Assembly: GCA_014190175.1 (NCBI GenBank)
Contig: BJFZ01000004.1
Location: 10,947-74,946 of the forward strand
Reading direction: 5' to 3'
Source: Actinomycetes bacterium
Lineage (GTDB): Bacteria > Actinomycetota > Actinomycetes > Nanopelagicales > Nanopelagicaceae
DNA: 64,000 nt
The translations under genes were made by a program, and so were the position numbers. Below are positions 37,343 through 45,381 of the stretch, piece after piece. Positions within the stretch are counted from its first letter, which is position 1; each line of letters opens with the position of its first letter. The notes under the pieces were generated by a model. That model was not told where the DNA came from. It saw only the letters and a list, made by a program, of their open reading frames with translations, and ran no database searches.

Positions 37343-39727
37343 ATGAAGCGGGCTAAATCAATAAGCGTAATTGTAGGGCTGCTCGCCACTTTGCTGCTAC
37401 CGCTAGCCCCAACCGCTTCGGCCTTAACACCTCAATCAATAATTGCACCGTTGCAAGTCACATATGCCGGTGCTACCACAAAGTTAAGTTCCACTTATGT
37501 TCCCTTTAATGATCCAAATTTAGATCCCAAATCAAAGTTTGAAGTTAATTTCTTAACCGAATCTAGAACTCCATGGCCAGAGCCGGCAAAAAAAGCATTT
37601 TTACGCGCAGCTCAAATCTGGTCATACCTTTTTGAATCCAATGTCACTATAACTGTCGATGCTTACTGGTCACCACTTGATCGCGGCATTCTCGGAAATG
37701 CCAGACCTGGTGGTCCCAAAGGTGGCGGATATTTTAAGGATTTCCCTGGTGCTCCTGAAAAAAATCTCTGGTACCCAGCTGCACTTGTCAATTCATTGGC
37801 TAGTGATAAAAAAGATCAAGATGAATTAAATGCCGAGATAACTGCCCGCTTTAACTCAAACCCTGCTAACGTAAATTGGTATTTCGGTACCGATGGAAAA
37901 GATGCTGTAGGGCAATTTGATTTCTTAAGTGCTGTACTCCACGAATTAGGACATGGACTTGGCATTATCTCTACCGAAACCTTTAATGACCGTTTTGGTA
38001 CTTTTGCAAATGACTCACCGAGTATCTTCGCAGGATTTGTTGCAAATGAAGCAGGGCGCAGATTATCTGATCTTGCAGCCACGATTCCTGAATTCGGTAC
38101 ATATGTAACATCGCCGCTCTATTGGGTTGGCTCACAAGGAATATTGGCTAATAACGGTACTAAGCCAAAACTTTACACACCTGCTCAATACAAAACTGGC
38201 TCTTCAGTAAGCCACTTGGATGATGAATTGTTTCCGAAAAGTGCAATTAATGGGTTAATGAGTTCCACCATAGATATGCAACAAGCAATCCATGATCCAG
38301 GACCAGTGGTAATTGCAATGCTAAAAGATATGCGTGGGAAAGCTCCGGTAACTCGCATTAGCGAGATTCGTAATCTGCACACTATTGCTGGAAATAAGGC
38401 AATTACTTTATCTTTTGATCCCCCTGAAGAATCAATCAGGCAAGATATTACTTCCTATCAAATCAAAGTTTATCCCGGAAACCAAATTATTACTGTTACT
38501 AAATCGCCAGTAACGATTCCACAGTTGTCTCCCGGATTGCCCTACTACTTTGGGGTTACCGCGATTTCAAATGGCTTCCAAAGTAAAGAAGTTACCTCAT
38601 CGGTTGTTGTTCCTGAGGACAGTTGGGTTAAGAAAGTAATTGATTCAGATTCAGATGCTCGATTTACGGCTAGTACAATTTACTCAGGTAAGCAAACTTT
38701 AATTTACACTGATTCAAAAAGTGGTTATTTGATAATGAATCAATTTGATGGAAAGGTTTGGAAGCGAAAAATTGTAGATGGTGATTCTACTAAATTAGGA
38801 AAGCGCAATAATAATCTAAATGGGCGCCTTTCTGTCTGCTTAACAAATCCAGGAAAGAAAGAGAAGTTGCATATTTTCTATACAGATACGGTTGAAAAGG
38901 ATCTATTACATGCAACTTTTGATGGGAAAAAATGGAGTTATGAAACAGTTGACGGAGATGGAGCTGCAATCCAAGATTATCGTGAAACTATTCGGACTAA
39001 AACTGCAAGTAATGTAAATGTGTCAAATGCTTGCGTGGCAACTACTCAAGGATTACAAGTATTTTATCGAGATGACTCACAAGGAATCTTGCTTGGTGCC
39101 ACATTACTTAAAACTGGTTGGAGTTATGAAATAGTAGATGGGGATAAATTAACTGGTGGTCGAAGTGAAGGTGACGTCGCATTCCGTCTTGCGGCGGTAA
39201 CCACTGGAAAGAAAATTCATTTGCTTTATGACTCAGTTCTAGCTTCCCCAGAGAAGAAACCAATTCAAGGCGATATTCGCTATGCAACCAGAAGTAGTGT
39301 TTCCCCACTTGACTGGCAATACACAACGGTCGAAGCGGGCAAACGTGAGATACCTGTAGCCGGTTTTGATTTAGGGCTTACCGTAAATGGTTCGGAAATT
39401 CGTGCCATTTGGTATGCCTCTTCTGCTGCAACTATTTCAAAAGCTGATCGCATTCACTGGACTGATTTAACTGCTCCAGGAATTATTTCGGAATTTGTTC
39501 CGACATCAAGCCCGGTTTCACCAATTTCACTCACAGCAAGCACTGCAATTTACGGGTGTGAAGATCGACTTTGTTCCTTAGATTTGATCACTAAAAAAAG
39601 TACTCTTGCAAATGACACTGCTATAGATAAGAGCATTTCAGCATCTTGGATCAAAATTAAAAGCAGAGATTACGCCTTTGTAAATATTGATGGTAAGGCG
39701 ACTTTACTTACTAAGCCCTTAAGTTAG
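37343..39727 (+). CDS. Secreted metalloprotease-like protein with FN3-like and repeated C-terminal modules
   Basis: 794 residues. Residues 1-27 are a signal peptide ending in A-S-A. The region 70-330 has H-E-L-G-H-G-L-G-I-I-S at 200-210, a zincin-type HExxH with the Gly of metzincins, and a possible Met-turn G-L-M-S-S near 306; the usual third ligand position holds Ser, not His or Asp. Residues 345-425 resemble fibronectin type III (V-T-A-I-S-N-G-F-Q-S-K). Residues 430-790 repeat a module marked W-x-x-x-I/T-V-D-G-D, probably beta-propeller blades. No cell-wall anchor is visible. Protease activity is plausible but unproven; substrate unknown. Confidence 0.75.
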   Translation: MKRAKSISVIVGLLATLLLPLAPTASALTPQSIIAPLQVTYAGATTKLSSTYVPFNDPNLDPKSKFEVNFLTESRTPWPEPAKKAFLRAAQIWSYLFESNVTITVDAYWSPLDRGILGNARPGGPKGGGYFKDFPGAPEKNLWYPAALVNSLASDKKDQDELNAEITARFNSNPANVNWYFGTDGKDAVGQFDFLSAVLHELGHGLGIISTETFNDRFGTFANDSPSIFAGFVANEAGRRLSDLAATIPEFGTYVTSPLYWVGSQGILANNGTKPKLYTPAQYKTGSSVSHLDDELFPKSAINGLMSSTIDMQQAIHDPGPVVIAMLKDMRGKAPVTRISEIRNLHTIAGNKAITLSFDPPEESIRQDITSYQIKVYPGNQIITVTKSPVTIPQLSPGLPYYFGVTAISNGFQSKEVTSSVVVPEDSWVKKVIDSDSDARFTASTIYSGKQTLIYTDSKSGYLIMNQFDGKVWKRKIVDGDSTKLGKRNNNLNGRLSVCLTNPGKKEKLHIFYTDTVEKDLLHATFDGKKWSYETVDGDGAAIQDYRETIRTKTASNVNVSNACVATTQGLQVFYRDDSQGILLGATLLKTGWSYEIVDGDKLTGGRSEGDVAFRLAAVTTGKKIHLLYDSVLASPEKKPIQGDIRYATRSSVSPLDWQYTTVEAGKREIPVAGFDLGLTVNGSEIRAIWYASSAATISKADRIHWTDLTAPGIISEFVPTSSPVSPISLTASTAIYGCEDRLCSLDLITKKSTLANDTAIDKSISASWIKIKSRDYAFVNIDGKATLLTKPLS

Positions 39728-39730
39728 TTA

Positions 39731-39747
39731 AAGTAGCAGATTTACTT
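39731..39747. terminator. Weak A+T-rich hairpin between convergent genes
   Basis: AAGTA (39731-39735) and TACTT (39743-39747) can pair around a 7-base loop, with two further A-T pairs outside one mismatch. A T-rich stretch follows on the plus strand. It lies between the convergent stops at 39727 and 39759. Stability is low, so the call is tentative. Confidence 0.25.
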
Positions 39748-39758
39748 AAATTATTTAA

Positions 39759-39857
39759 TTATTTTGCGTTACGTCTTTGAATTCTGGTGCGCTTTAGCAA
39801 CTTCTTATGTTTTTTCTTAGCCATTCTTTTGCGACGCTTCTTGATTACTGAACCCAT
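39759..39857 (-). CDS. Small ribosomal protein bS22 (AURKAIP1/COX24-domain type)
   Basis: 32 residues, read directly from the minus strand: [17 protein letters not shown], then [13 protein letters not shown] and a short end. Sixteen or so Lys and Arg residues and the [23 protein letters not shown] motif identify the tiny actinobacterial 30S protein bS22. A strong AAAGGAG lies upstream of the ATG. It is easily missed by gene callers because of its length. It stands alone between two secreted-protein genes. Confidence 0.92.
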   Translation of the reverse strand: MGSVIKKRRKRMAKKKHKKLLKRTRIQRRNAK

Positions 39858-39970
39858 GTATCACTCCTTTAGAAATTTTTTGCAACGCCCGATTGAAGAA
39901 TTTTAATTAGGGTCAGAGATTACCCTGTTGGGAGAAGAGTGCTAAATTGTGGATATTTAGCCCTAAAACC

Positions 39971-41290
39971 CTAAAATGGGAGCTGGGTCAAGACAAATGT
40001 GCCGTCAGCGGCACGAGTTGCCACGCAGGTACCCAAGCCAGATTGAGATCGTAAGCCAAGGATTTCGGCACTCAGTGGAATGCGACCACCGAATACACCT
40101 AATATTGGCTCGCCTTTTTTATCAAATTGATACACCACTACATCCCCCGCTTTGGCTTTCAAGAGTGCGTTGGTTTGTGTGGTTAGCACAGCAACCACTG
40201 ATGAAGTGTTTACCGCTGCAGTTGCTCCTGCATACCGCTTACTCCATAGCACCGAACCAGTGCTTGAGAATTGGGAAATTACCGCCTCGGTTAAAATTTT
40301 AGTCACTGAGGTTCCCCCGACGGTTAGATTTCCCGCAGCACTTTTCCAAGCTCGTGTTGCACCTACGCCATTACTTCTGACACTTTTTAATATCTTTCCA
40401 TCGGTCGGTGAAACATTAAGAATGATTCCATCTACTTTCCCAATTACCGGTTTTTTCGCAAGTACTTCTGCACTGTGGCCAACTAAAGTTAGAGTTTTAT
40501 CTTTATTTAAGACTCCAGAAGCTAAAGTAGTGGCAGATTTTCCAAAGTAAAATTTTGTTCCAAATTCACCTGCACTAGTAAGTGATTGCATAAAAGAACG
40601 TTCGCCACCAGTTTTGGTGATTTCAATTCCAATTAAATACACAACCGCGCTACCAGGGATGATCGCAGTTACATATCCAAAATTACTTAAAGCAATTGCA
40701 AACCGATTGAGCAGCACTCCACTTTTATCTACTTGTGTAACAGTTACAAATTTTAAATCTTTTCGAATCGGTTTGACACTTTGTGCAGTGACTGTGTCAG
40801 GGTTCAAAGTTTGCACTGTTGGAGTTTGATTACTTTCAATTGGTTGCGATTCAGCAGAGGCAGATGAACTATCCGGAGAGAGTAAAGTAGGTGGATTTTC
40901 GGCACTTTGGGCCAATCCCGCAATCCAAATCTGCTCTTTTGAATCCACCGCGATTGCTGTTGCGACATCATCTTCCGATGTTCCAACCCGAAGTGACCAA
41001 ACATTTCCTCCTGAAGAATCAAAAGCACTAACCCATGAATCAACGCCGCCTAGAGGACCTAGAGGACCTAAAGGAGTTGTACCAAGAAAATCTCCAACCA
41101 CATTGCCTGCAACTATCCAATTCTTTTTGGTAGAAGTAATTCCAATAATTTCGTCATTTTGGTTGCCAGAAATTGTCGTACTAAAAAATGGGGGTACCAC
41201 TTTTGGTGAAAAAGTTGCCGCATAAGCGTTTGGAGTAAATAAGAGTGAAAAACTTACTGCAATAAAAAGTGTTCGCCTCAGCTTTGTCAC
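39971..41290 (-). CDS. Secreted beta-propeller-like protein of unknown function
   Basis: 439 residues. Residues 1-24 are a signal peptide (L-F-I-A-V-S-F-S-L-L-F ending A-Y-A). The rest is beta-rich with propeller-like repeats: W-I-V-A-G-N-V, I-W-I-A-G-L-A, V-Y-L-I-G-I-E, L-T-V-G-G-T-S, each near a strand ending in Gly. The segment 120-165 is Ser-, Pro- and Thr-rich and probably a linker. L-G-P-L-G-P-L-G-G comes from a 9-bp tandem repeat. The ATG overlaps the proC stop (ATGA), so an exported protein is co-translated with proline synthesis. I do not recognise a named family; SBBP-type repeats are the nearest. Confidence 0.7.
   Translation of the reverse strand: MTKLRRTLFIAVSFSLLFTPNAYAATFSPKVVPPFFSTTISGNQNDEIIGITSTKKNWIVAGNVVGDFLGTTPLGPLGPLGGVDSWVSAFDSSGGNVWSLRVGTSEDDVATAIAVDSKEQIWIAGLAQSAENPPTLLSPDSSSASAESQPIESNQTPTVQTLNPDTVTAQSVKPIRKDLKFVTVTQVDKSGVLLNRFAIALSNFGYVTAIIPGSAVVYLIGIEITKTGGERSFMQSLTSAGEFGTKFYFGKSATTLASGVLNKDKTLTLVGHSAEVLAKKPVIGKVDGIILNVSPTDGKILKSVRSNGVGATRAWKSAAGNLTVGGTSVTKILTEAVISQFSSTGSVLWSKRYAGATAAVNTSSVVAVLTTQTNALLKAKAGDVVVYQFDKKGEPILGVFGGRIPLSAEILGLRSQSGLGTCVATRAADGTFVLTQLPF
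41049..41075. repeat. Three 9-bp tandem copies of CCTAGAGGA in a secreted-protein gene
   Basis: Units at 41049-41057, 41058-41066 and 41067-41075; the third has one change. On the coding (minus) strand they encode the repeated Leu-Gly-Pro triplet of the protein. Confidence 0.85.
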
Positions 41291-42090
41291 CCCTGAGCTA
41301 ATTCGCGCGAACGATCACGCGCTGCCAAAAGTGCGGCACTAAATATCTCATGAATTCCGCGCTCATTTAAAGTTTTAAGTGCAGCAGCAGTTGTTCCATT
41401 TGGACTTGTAACATTTTCGCGCAAGGTTGTTGGTGTTTTCCCTGAATCTCGCAACATCGTTGCAGCACCGTAAATAGTCTGAATACTTAATTGATTTGCA
41501 TCCTCAGGTGTCAGGCCTAACTCAATTCCAGCTGCAACCATTGCTTCGATTATTAGAAAAAAGTAAGCCGGTCCTGATCCACTTAGTGCAGTAACTGCAT
41601 CTTGCAAATGCTCTTCAACGCGAATCACTTTGCCTGTGCCATTCAATAGTTTTTCGGCGAGCGCTAAATCTTTTTCACTGCAATGAGTGCCGCCAGAAAT
41701 GGCTGCCATTCCTTCACCAACTAATGCTGGGGTATTTGGCATTACCCGGATAACTGGAACTTTCTTACCTTTAAGCGCGGTTTCAATCCCATCAATTTTT
41801 TTACCGGCTGCAAGGCTAATTAGTACAGTCTCTGCAGATATCTGATCTGAAATTTCGGCAACGCTCGTCGCCAAATCTTGCGGTTTAACGATTAAAAATA
41901 TTGCCGCGAATCCTGATACTGCCTCTAGCCCGGAGAGTTCACCAACACCATATTGCGCACAAATCTCTTTACTTCGCTCTTGCCGCTTTTCTAATATCGA
42001 AATAGAACTGGGCACGGTTCCTGATTTTATGAGTCCGGCGATAATCGCCTCTCCCATTGCACCAGCGCCGATGATCAATATCTGGCTCAT
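41287..42090 (-). CDS. proC: Pyrroline-5-carboxylate reductase
   Basis: 267 residues; reduces pyrroline-5-carboxylate to proline with NAD(P)H. The Rossmann motif I-G-A-G-A-M-G-E-A-I-I-A-G-L is at residue 7, V-I-R-V-M-P-N-T-P-A-L-V-G-E-G near 110, and A-L-S-G-S-G-P-A-Y-F-F-L near 160. ATG 42090 is chosen over 42150 because it begins M-S-Q-I-L-I-I-G-A-G and lies seven bases after TAGGCT. No other proline genes are nearby. Confidence 0.95.
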   Translation of the reverse strand: MSQILIIGAGAMGEAIIAGLIKSGTVPSSISILEKRQERSKEICAQYGVGELSGLEAVSGFAAIFLIVKPQDLATSVAEISDQISAETVLISLAAGKKIDGIETALKGKKVPVIRVMPNTPALVGEGMAAISGGTHCSEKDLALAEKLLNGTGKVIRVEEHLQDAVTALSGSGPAYFFLIIEAMVAAGIELGLTPEDANQLSIQTIYGAATMLRDSGKTPTTLRENVTSPNGTTAAALKTLNERGIHEIFSAALLAARDRSRELAQG

Positions 42091-42097
42091 AAGGCAG

Positions 42098-42103
42098 AGC
42101 CTA
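42098..42103 (-). promoter_or_regulatory. Candidate -10 box, leaderless start of proC
   Basis: TAGGCT on the minus strand lies seven bases before ATG 42090; no Shine-Dalgarno is seen. It is in the 117-base divergent gap with the cysteine-rich gene. Confidence 0.4.
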
Positions 42104-42193
42104 CAACGCCAACATCTCGACAGGTCGGTAAGCCAACTTAAAGCCAGCACCCACCCAATTCCTACCGATGTAACGAGAACCTAAAAAAGCCTC

Positions 42194-42199
42194 TACCCT
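42194..42199 (+). promoter_or_regulatory. Candidate -10 box of the cysteine-rich protein gene
   Basis: TACCCT lies eight bases before ATG 42208 with no Shine-Dalgarno between, fitting a leaderless or near-leaderless transcript. Confidence 0.35.
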
Positions 42200-42207
42200 T
42201 GTGCCTT

Positions 42208-43041
42208 ATGCCTGAGGTAGTAATTGATTTCCCGCGCGACTGGGTTGAATTTGATAACCCTGCAGATCCATTTGGTGAGCGTTTTCGTTGTGATTTAACT
42301 TGGCTTACCTCTAATTGGACCTGCATTTATGGCAATGGTTGTAAGGGAATTTACGCTGATCGTCCTAATGATGGATGTTGTTCTGAAGGTGCGATTTACT
42401 CTGGTAAAAAAGATGAAGAAAGAGTCCTTAAATTTGCTAAAAAATTAAAAAAATCTCAATGGCAGTACTTTGACAAAGCCCAACCTAAGAAAAAAGGTGG
42501 CAAATTAAAGATCTCTGAAGTAGATGGAGATGGTGAGCGAAAAACTCGAAAAGTAGAAGAGGGTTGCATCTTCTTAAATCGAAAAGGTCATACTGCTGAA
42601 GGTTTCACTGGGGATTTTGGTTGCGTTCTACACCATCTTGCTCAAAGCGAAGGTGTCCACTTTGTTAAGACAAAGCCTGATGTATGTTGGCAATTACCAA
42701 TTCGCCGGAGTTTTGAAAAAGTTGATCTCGGCGATGATGTAGAAGTGTCAGTCACAGTTATAGGTGAATATGAAAGTCGCGGTTGGGGACCTGGTGGCGA
42801 AGATTTTCACTGGTACTGCACCAGTAACTCTGACGCACATGTTGGCAAAGATCCGGTCTACATCTCAAATGAAGCAGAACTTACTGAATTGATGGGCAAA
42901 AAAGCTTATGCGGAATTGAAGCAGATTTGCGATGCTCGGATGGAAATTAAACGGGCTGCATCTCCGAAGTTGTTGCCATTTCTACTTGAGCATCCAGCCA
43001 CAACTTTGGCCCGCAAAGAGGCTGCCGCAAGAATTCAATAG
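42208..43041 (+). CDS. Conserved cysteine-rich protein of unknown function
   Basis: 277 residues. Cysteines cluster in the first third: R-C-D-L-T-W, W-T-C-I-Y-G-N-G-C-K-G-I, D-G-C-C-S-E-G-A, then E-E-G-C-I-F-L-N-R, F-G-C-V-L-H-H and D-V-C-W-Q-L-P-I-R-R. The pattern suggests a metal or Fe-S binding fold somewhat like DUF3109/YkgJ-type clusters. A Lys-rich insert lies near 80-125 (K-K-K-G-G-K). No signal peptide. ATG 42208 is preferred over TTG 42199 because TACCCT is suitably placed. It resembles proteins seen in other actinobacteria, but I know no function. radA follows after 44 bases with its own promoter-like site. Confidence 0.75.
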   Translation: MPEVVIDFPRDWVEFDNPADPFGERFRCDLTWLTSNWTCIYGNGCKGIYADRPNDGCCSEGAIYSGKKDEERVLKFAKKLKKSQWQYFDKAQPKKKGGKLKISEVDGDGERKTRKVEEGCIFLNRKGHTAEGFTGDFGCVLHHLAQSEGVHFVKTKPDVCWQLPIRRSFEKVDLGDDVEVSVTVIGEYESRGWGPGGEDFHWYCTSNSDAHVGKDPVYISNEAELTELMGKKAYAELKQICDARMEIKRAASPKLLPFLLEHPATTLARKEAAARIQ

Positions 43042-43073
43042 AAGTTCAATAGCAAAAGGTCAGTTGTAAGTCG

Positions 43074-43079
43074 TACTCT
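43074..43079 (+). promoter_or_regulatory. Candidate -10 box, leaderless start of radA
   Basis: TACTCT lies six bases before ATG 43086. There is no Shine-Dalgarno. Confidence 0.45.
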
Positions 43080-43085
43080 TAGAAC

Positions 43086-44447
43086 ATGGCTAAAGCATCG
43101 CTCAAAGAGCCCTTCCGCTGTTCAGAATGTGGTTGGAGTACCTCAAAGTGGGTTGGCCGCTGTGGTGAATGCCAAGCGTGGGGAAGTATTGATGAGGGCA
43201 CTCGCAAACTTAATGTTGTAGCCGCAGGGGCGGTCACTGCAAATGCACGTCCCATTGGTGAAGTTGATTTAGCCGCTGCGCAATCTCGATCAAGTGGTGT
43301 CGCGGAGTTAGATCGCACCCTTGGTGGCGGATTAGTTCCTGGCGCTGTGGTTTTACTTGCCGGTGAGCCCGGAGTTGGAAAATCTACTTTGCTCTTAACT
43401 GTTGCGGCAGAGAGCGCGCGCACTGGATTAACTGCACTCTATGTAACTGGTGAGGAATCTACGGCGCAAGTTAGATTGCGTGCCGAACGGCTTTCTGCAA
43501 TTCACCCTTCTCTTTGGTTAGCTGCTGAAAATGAATTGAGTGCTGTTGTTGCACATATTGATGCGGTAAAACCAGATTTGTTAATTATTGACTCAATCCA
43601 AACGATGGCTAGTGCTGCTATTGAAGGATCACCTGGTGGCGTGACGCAAGTTCGCGAAGTTGCAAATACTGCAATTAGAATCGCGAAAGATCGCGGAATA
43701 ACTGTAATTTTAGTTGGTCACGTTACAAAAGATGGATCAATCGCTGGTCCAAGATTGCTCGAACATTTAGTAGATGTAGTACTTAACTTCGAAGGAGATC
43801 GCCATTCACGGTTGCGGTTAGTCAGATCAATCAAAAATCGATTTGGGGCAACTGATGAAGTTGGATGTTTTGACTTACATGATGGTGGCATCTCAGGTGT
43901 AACTGATCCAAGTGGACTTTTCACAACTCGTCATGCCGAACCTGTTCCGGGAACTTGCGTCACAGTTGCACTTGAAGGCCGGCGGGCACTTGTTGCCGAG
44001 ATTCAAGCATTAGTCGGAGTTGAAAAAGATCGTGATTATGGAAACGCCCGTCGAGTTACCAGCGGATTAGATAGTGCCCGAACCGCAATGACCCTTGCAG
44101 TTTTAGAGTTACGTGCAAATACCAAATTAGCAGGAAGAGATGTTTATGTAGCAACAGTTGGTGGAATGAAGTTAACCGAACCAGCAGCTGATCTTGCCGC
44201 AGCCCTTGCGGTCGCCTCTGCAGCGGTCGGTTTAGCCCTACCCGCAGATTTAATTGCAATTGGTGAAGTTGGCCTTGCTGGTGAAATTAGAAAAGTAACG
44301 GGTGGTCAACAACGGATAGTTGAGGCAGCCCGACTTGGATTTAAACGCGCATTAATTCCGGCCGGAAGTGATATCAAAGTTGCTGGAATTGAAATTGTTG
44401 AAGTGCACCGGATATCTCAAGCTCTCGAAAAAGTGAAACTTCTATAG
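43086..44447 (+). CDS. radA: DNA repair protein RadA (Sms)
   Basis: 453 residues; a RecA-like ATPase that helps branch migration and processing of recombination intermediates. In order: zinc finger C-S-E-C-G ... C-G-E-C-Q (residues 11-33), Walker A G-E-P-G-V-G-K-S-T near 95, the RadA motif K-N-R-F-G near 250, and a Lon-like C-terminal domain from about 285 (V-A-L-E-G-R-R-A-L-V-A-E-I). Length is typical. disA, which often follows radA in actinobacteria, is absent here; the next gene is convergent after two bases. Confidence 0.96.
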   Translation: MAKASLKEPFRCSECGWSTSKWVGRCGECQAWGSIDEGTRKLNVVAAGAVTANARPIGEVDLAAAQSRSSGVAELDRTLGGGLVPGAVVLLAGEPGVGKSTLLLTVAAESARTGLTALYVTGEESTAQVRLRAERLSAIHPSLWLAAENELSAVVAHIDAVKPDLLIIDSIQTMASAAIEGSPGGVTQVREVANTAIRIAKDRGITVILVGHVTKDGSIAGPRLLEHLVDVVLNFEGDRHSRLRLVRSIKNRFGATDEVGCFDLHDGGISGVTDPSGLFTTRHAEPVPGTCVTVALEGRRALVAEIQALVGVEKDRDYGNARRVTSGLDSARTAMTLAVLELRANTKLAGRDVYVATVGGMKLTEPAADLAAALAVASAAVGLALPADLIAIGEVGLAGEIRKVTGGQQRIVEAARLGFKRALIPAGSDIKVAGIEIVEVHRISQALEKVKLL

Positions 44448-44449
44448 CA

Positions 44450-45376
44450 TTAAGCAGAAACGATGTATTCACCGCTGATCTGCACCGGAATTTCCGTTAA
44501 TGCAGCGCGAGTTGGTCCAGCGATTGCTTTTCCGTTTTGCAAAGGATCAAATCTTGCTCCATGACAAGGGCAGATCAATTCTTTGCTAGCGATGTCATAA
44601 TCCACAGTGCAACCTTGATGGGTGCATACTGCCGAAAAAGCACAAACTGCATCGGTAGCAGTACGAATTAATATTCCTGGATCACCTGATGTAAGTTTAA
44701 TTTGCAAAGCAGTACCAACATTTAAATCTGAAATTGCCGCAATTGCATTAGCGGGAGCACCGCCACCTTGCTTTGTCACAACTTTTGCTGCTGCGGAAGC
44801 GATTTTTGCCGGTTTAGCAAAGAAATTTCCTAATGATGCGAATGCGATTGAGAGCGCACCCACAACTCCAATTCCAATAGCACCTCTTCGATCAACATTT
44901 AAAACTCTAGAAATTGTTCGCTTTCTTGGCAAAATTGCTAATGCAAAAACTAACCACATAATTAAATATGCGGTGTCAGGGGCTAAGAAATATGGTGTTG
45001 TATAAAATGTAGATGAAAGCCAAAGAGATGCTGAAAGTCCGGCACCGGCAACTGCCGCCAAAAAGGGCAATACTCCAAAAAGAGTTGCTAAACCAATTGC
45101 AATTTCGCCAACCAGTGTGCCAGCGCCAACCAGAGTTGCGTGCTCAACCATCTTATTTAATAGTGGTGAAATTGGAGATTGTTGTGCAAAGCCGGCAAGT
45201 TGCTTGCCAATATAGGTAGTGGCATCTGGATTTAGAAATCCTCCATCAAGAGCCTTATCAAGACCAGCGTAAGTAAAGGTGATTCCCAACCAAAAGCGCA
45301 GTAAGCGCACACTCCAACTCTGATGTATCCAACTTTTAGCAACACCTTGCAAAAATTCTTGAACGCTACTCATCAT
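44450..45376 (-). CDS. DoxX-type membrane protein fused to a Rieske 2Fe-2S domain
   Basis: 308 residues. Residues 20-150 form a four-helix DoxX-like domain (R-L-L-R-F-W-L-G-I-T-F-T-Y-A-G-L-D-K-A near 25). A fifth hydrophobic helix (residues 165-185) precedes A-K-P-A-K-I-A-S-A and an outward-facing Rieske domain at 210-308. The cluster ligands are C251-T-H253 and C269-P-C-H272; Cys 256 and Cys 271 match the disulfide pair of bc1-type Rieske proteins, which suggests a fairly high potential. It follows the dehydrogenase gene by five bases. It is not a bc1 Rieske subunit (no qcr neighbours). Electron partners are unknown. Confidence 0.88.
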   Translation of the reverse strand: MMSSVQEFLQGVAKSWIHQSWSVRLLRFWLGITFTYAGLDKALDGGFLNPDATTYIGKQLAGFAQQSPISPLLNKMVEHATLVGAGTLVGEIAIGLATLFGVLPFLAAVAGAGLSASLWLSSTFYTTPYFLAPDTAYLIMWLVFALAILPRKRTISRVLNVDRRGAIGIGVVGALSIAFASLGNFFAKPAKIASAAAKVVTKQGGGAPANAIAAISDLNVGTALQIKLTSGDPGILIRTATDAVCAFSAVCTHQGCTVDYDIASKELICPCHGARFDPLQNGKAIAGPTRAALTEIPVQISGEYIVSA

Positions 45377-45381
45377 GCTCC

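Noticed and set aside
44450..45376. Reading the Rieske protein as part of a cytochrome bc1 complex
   Set aside because: No cytochrome b or c1 gene is adjacent and the N-terminal part is DoxX-like, not a bc1 Rieske anchor.
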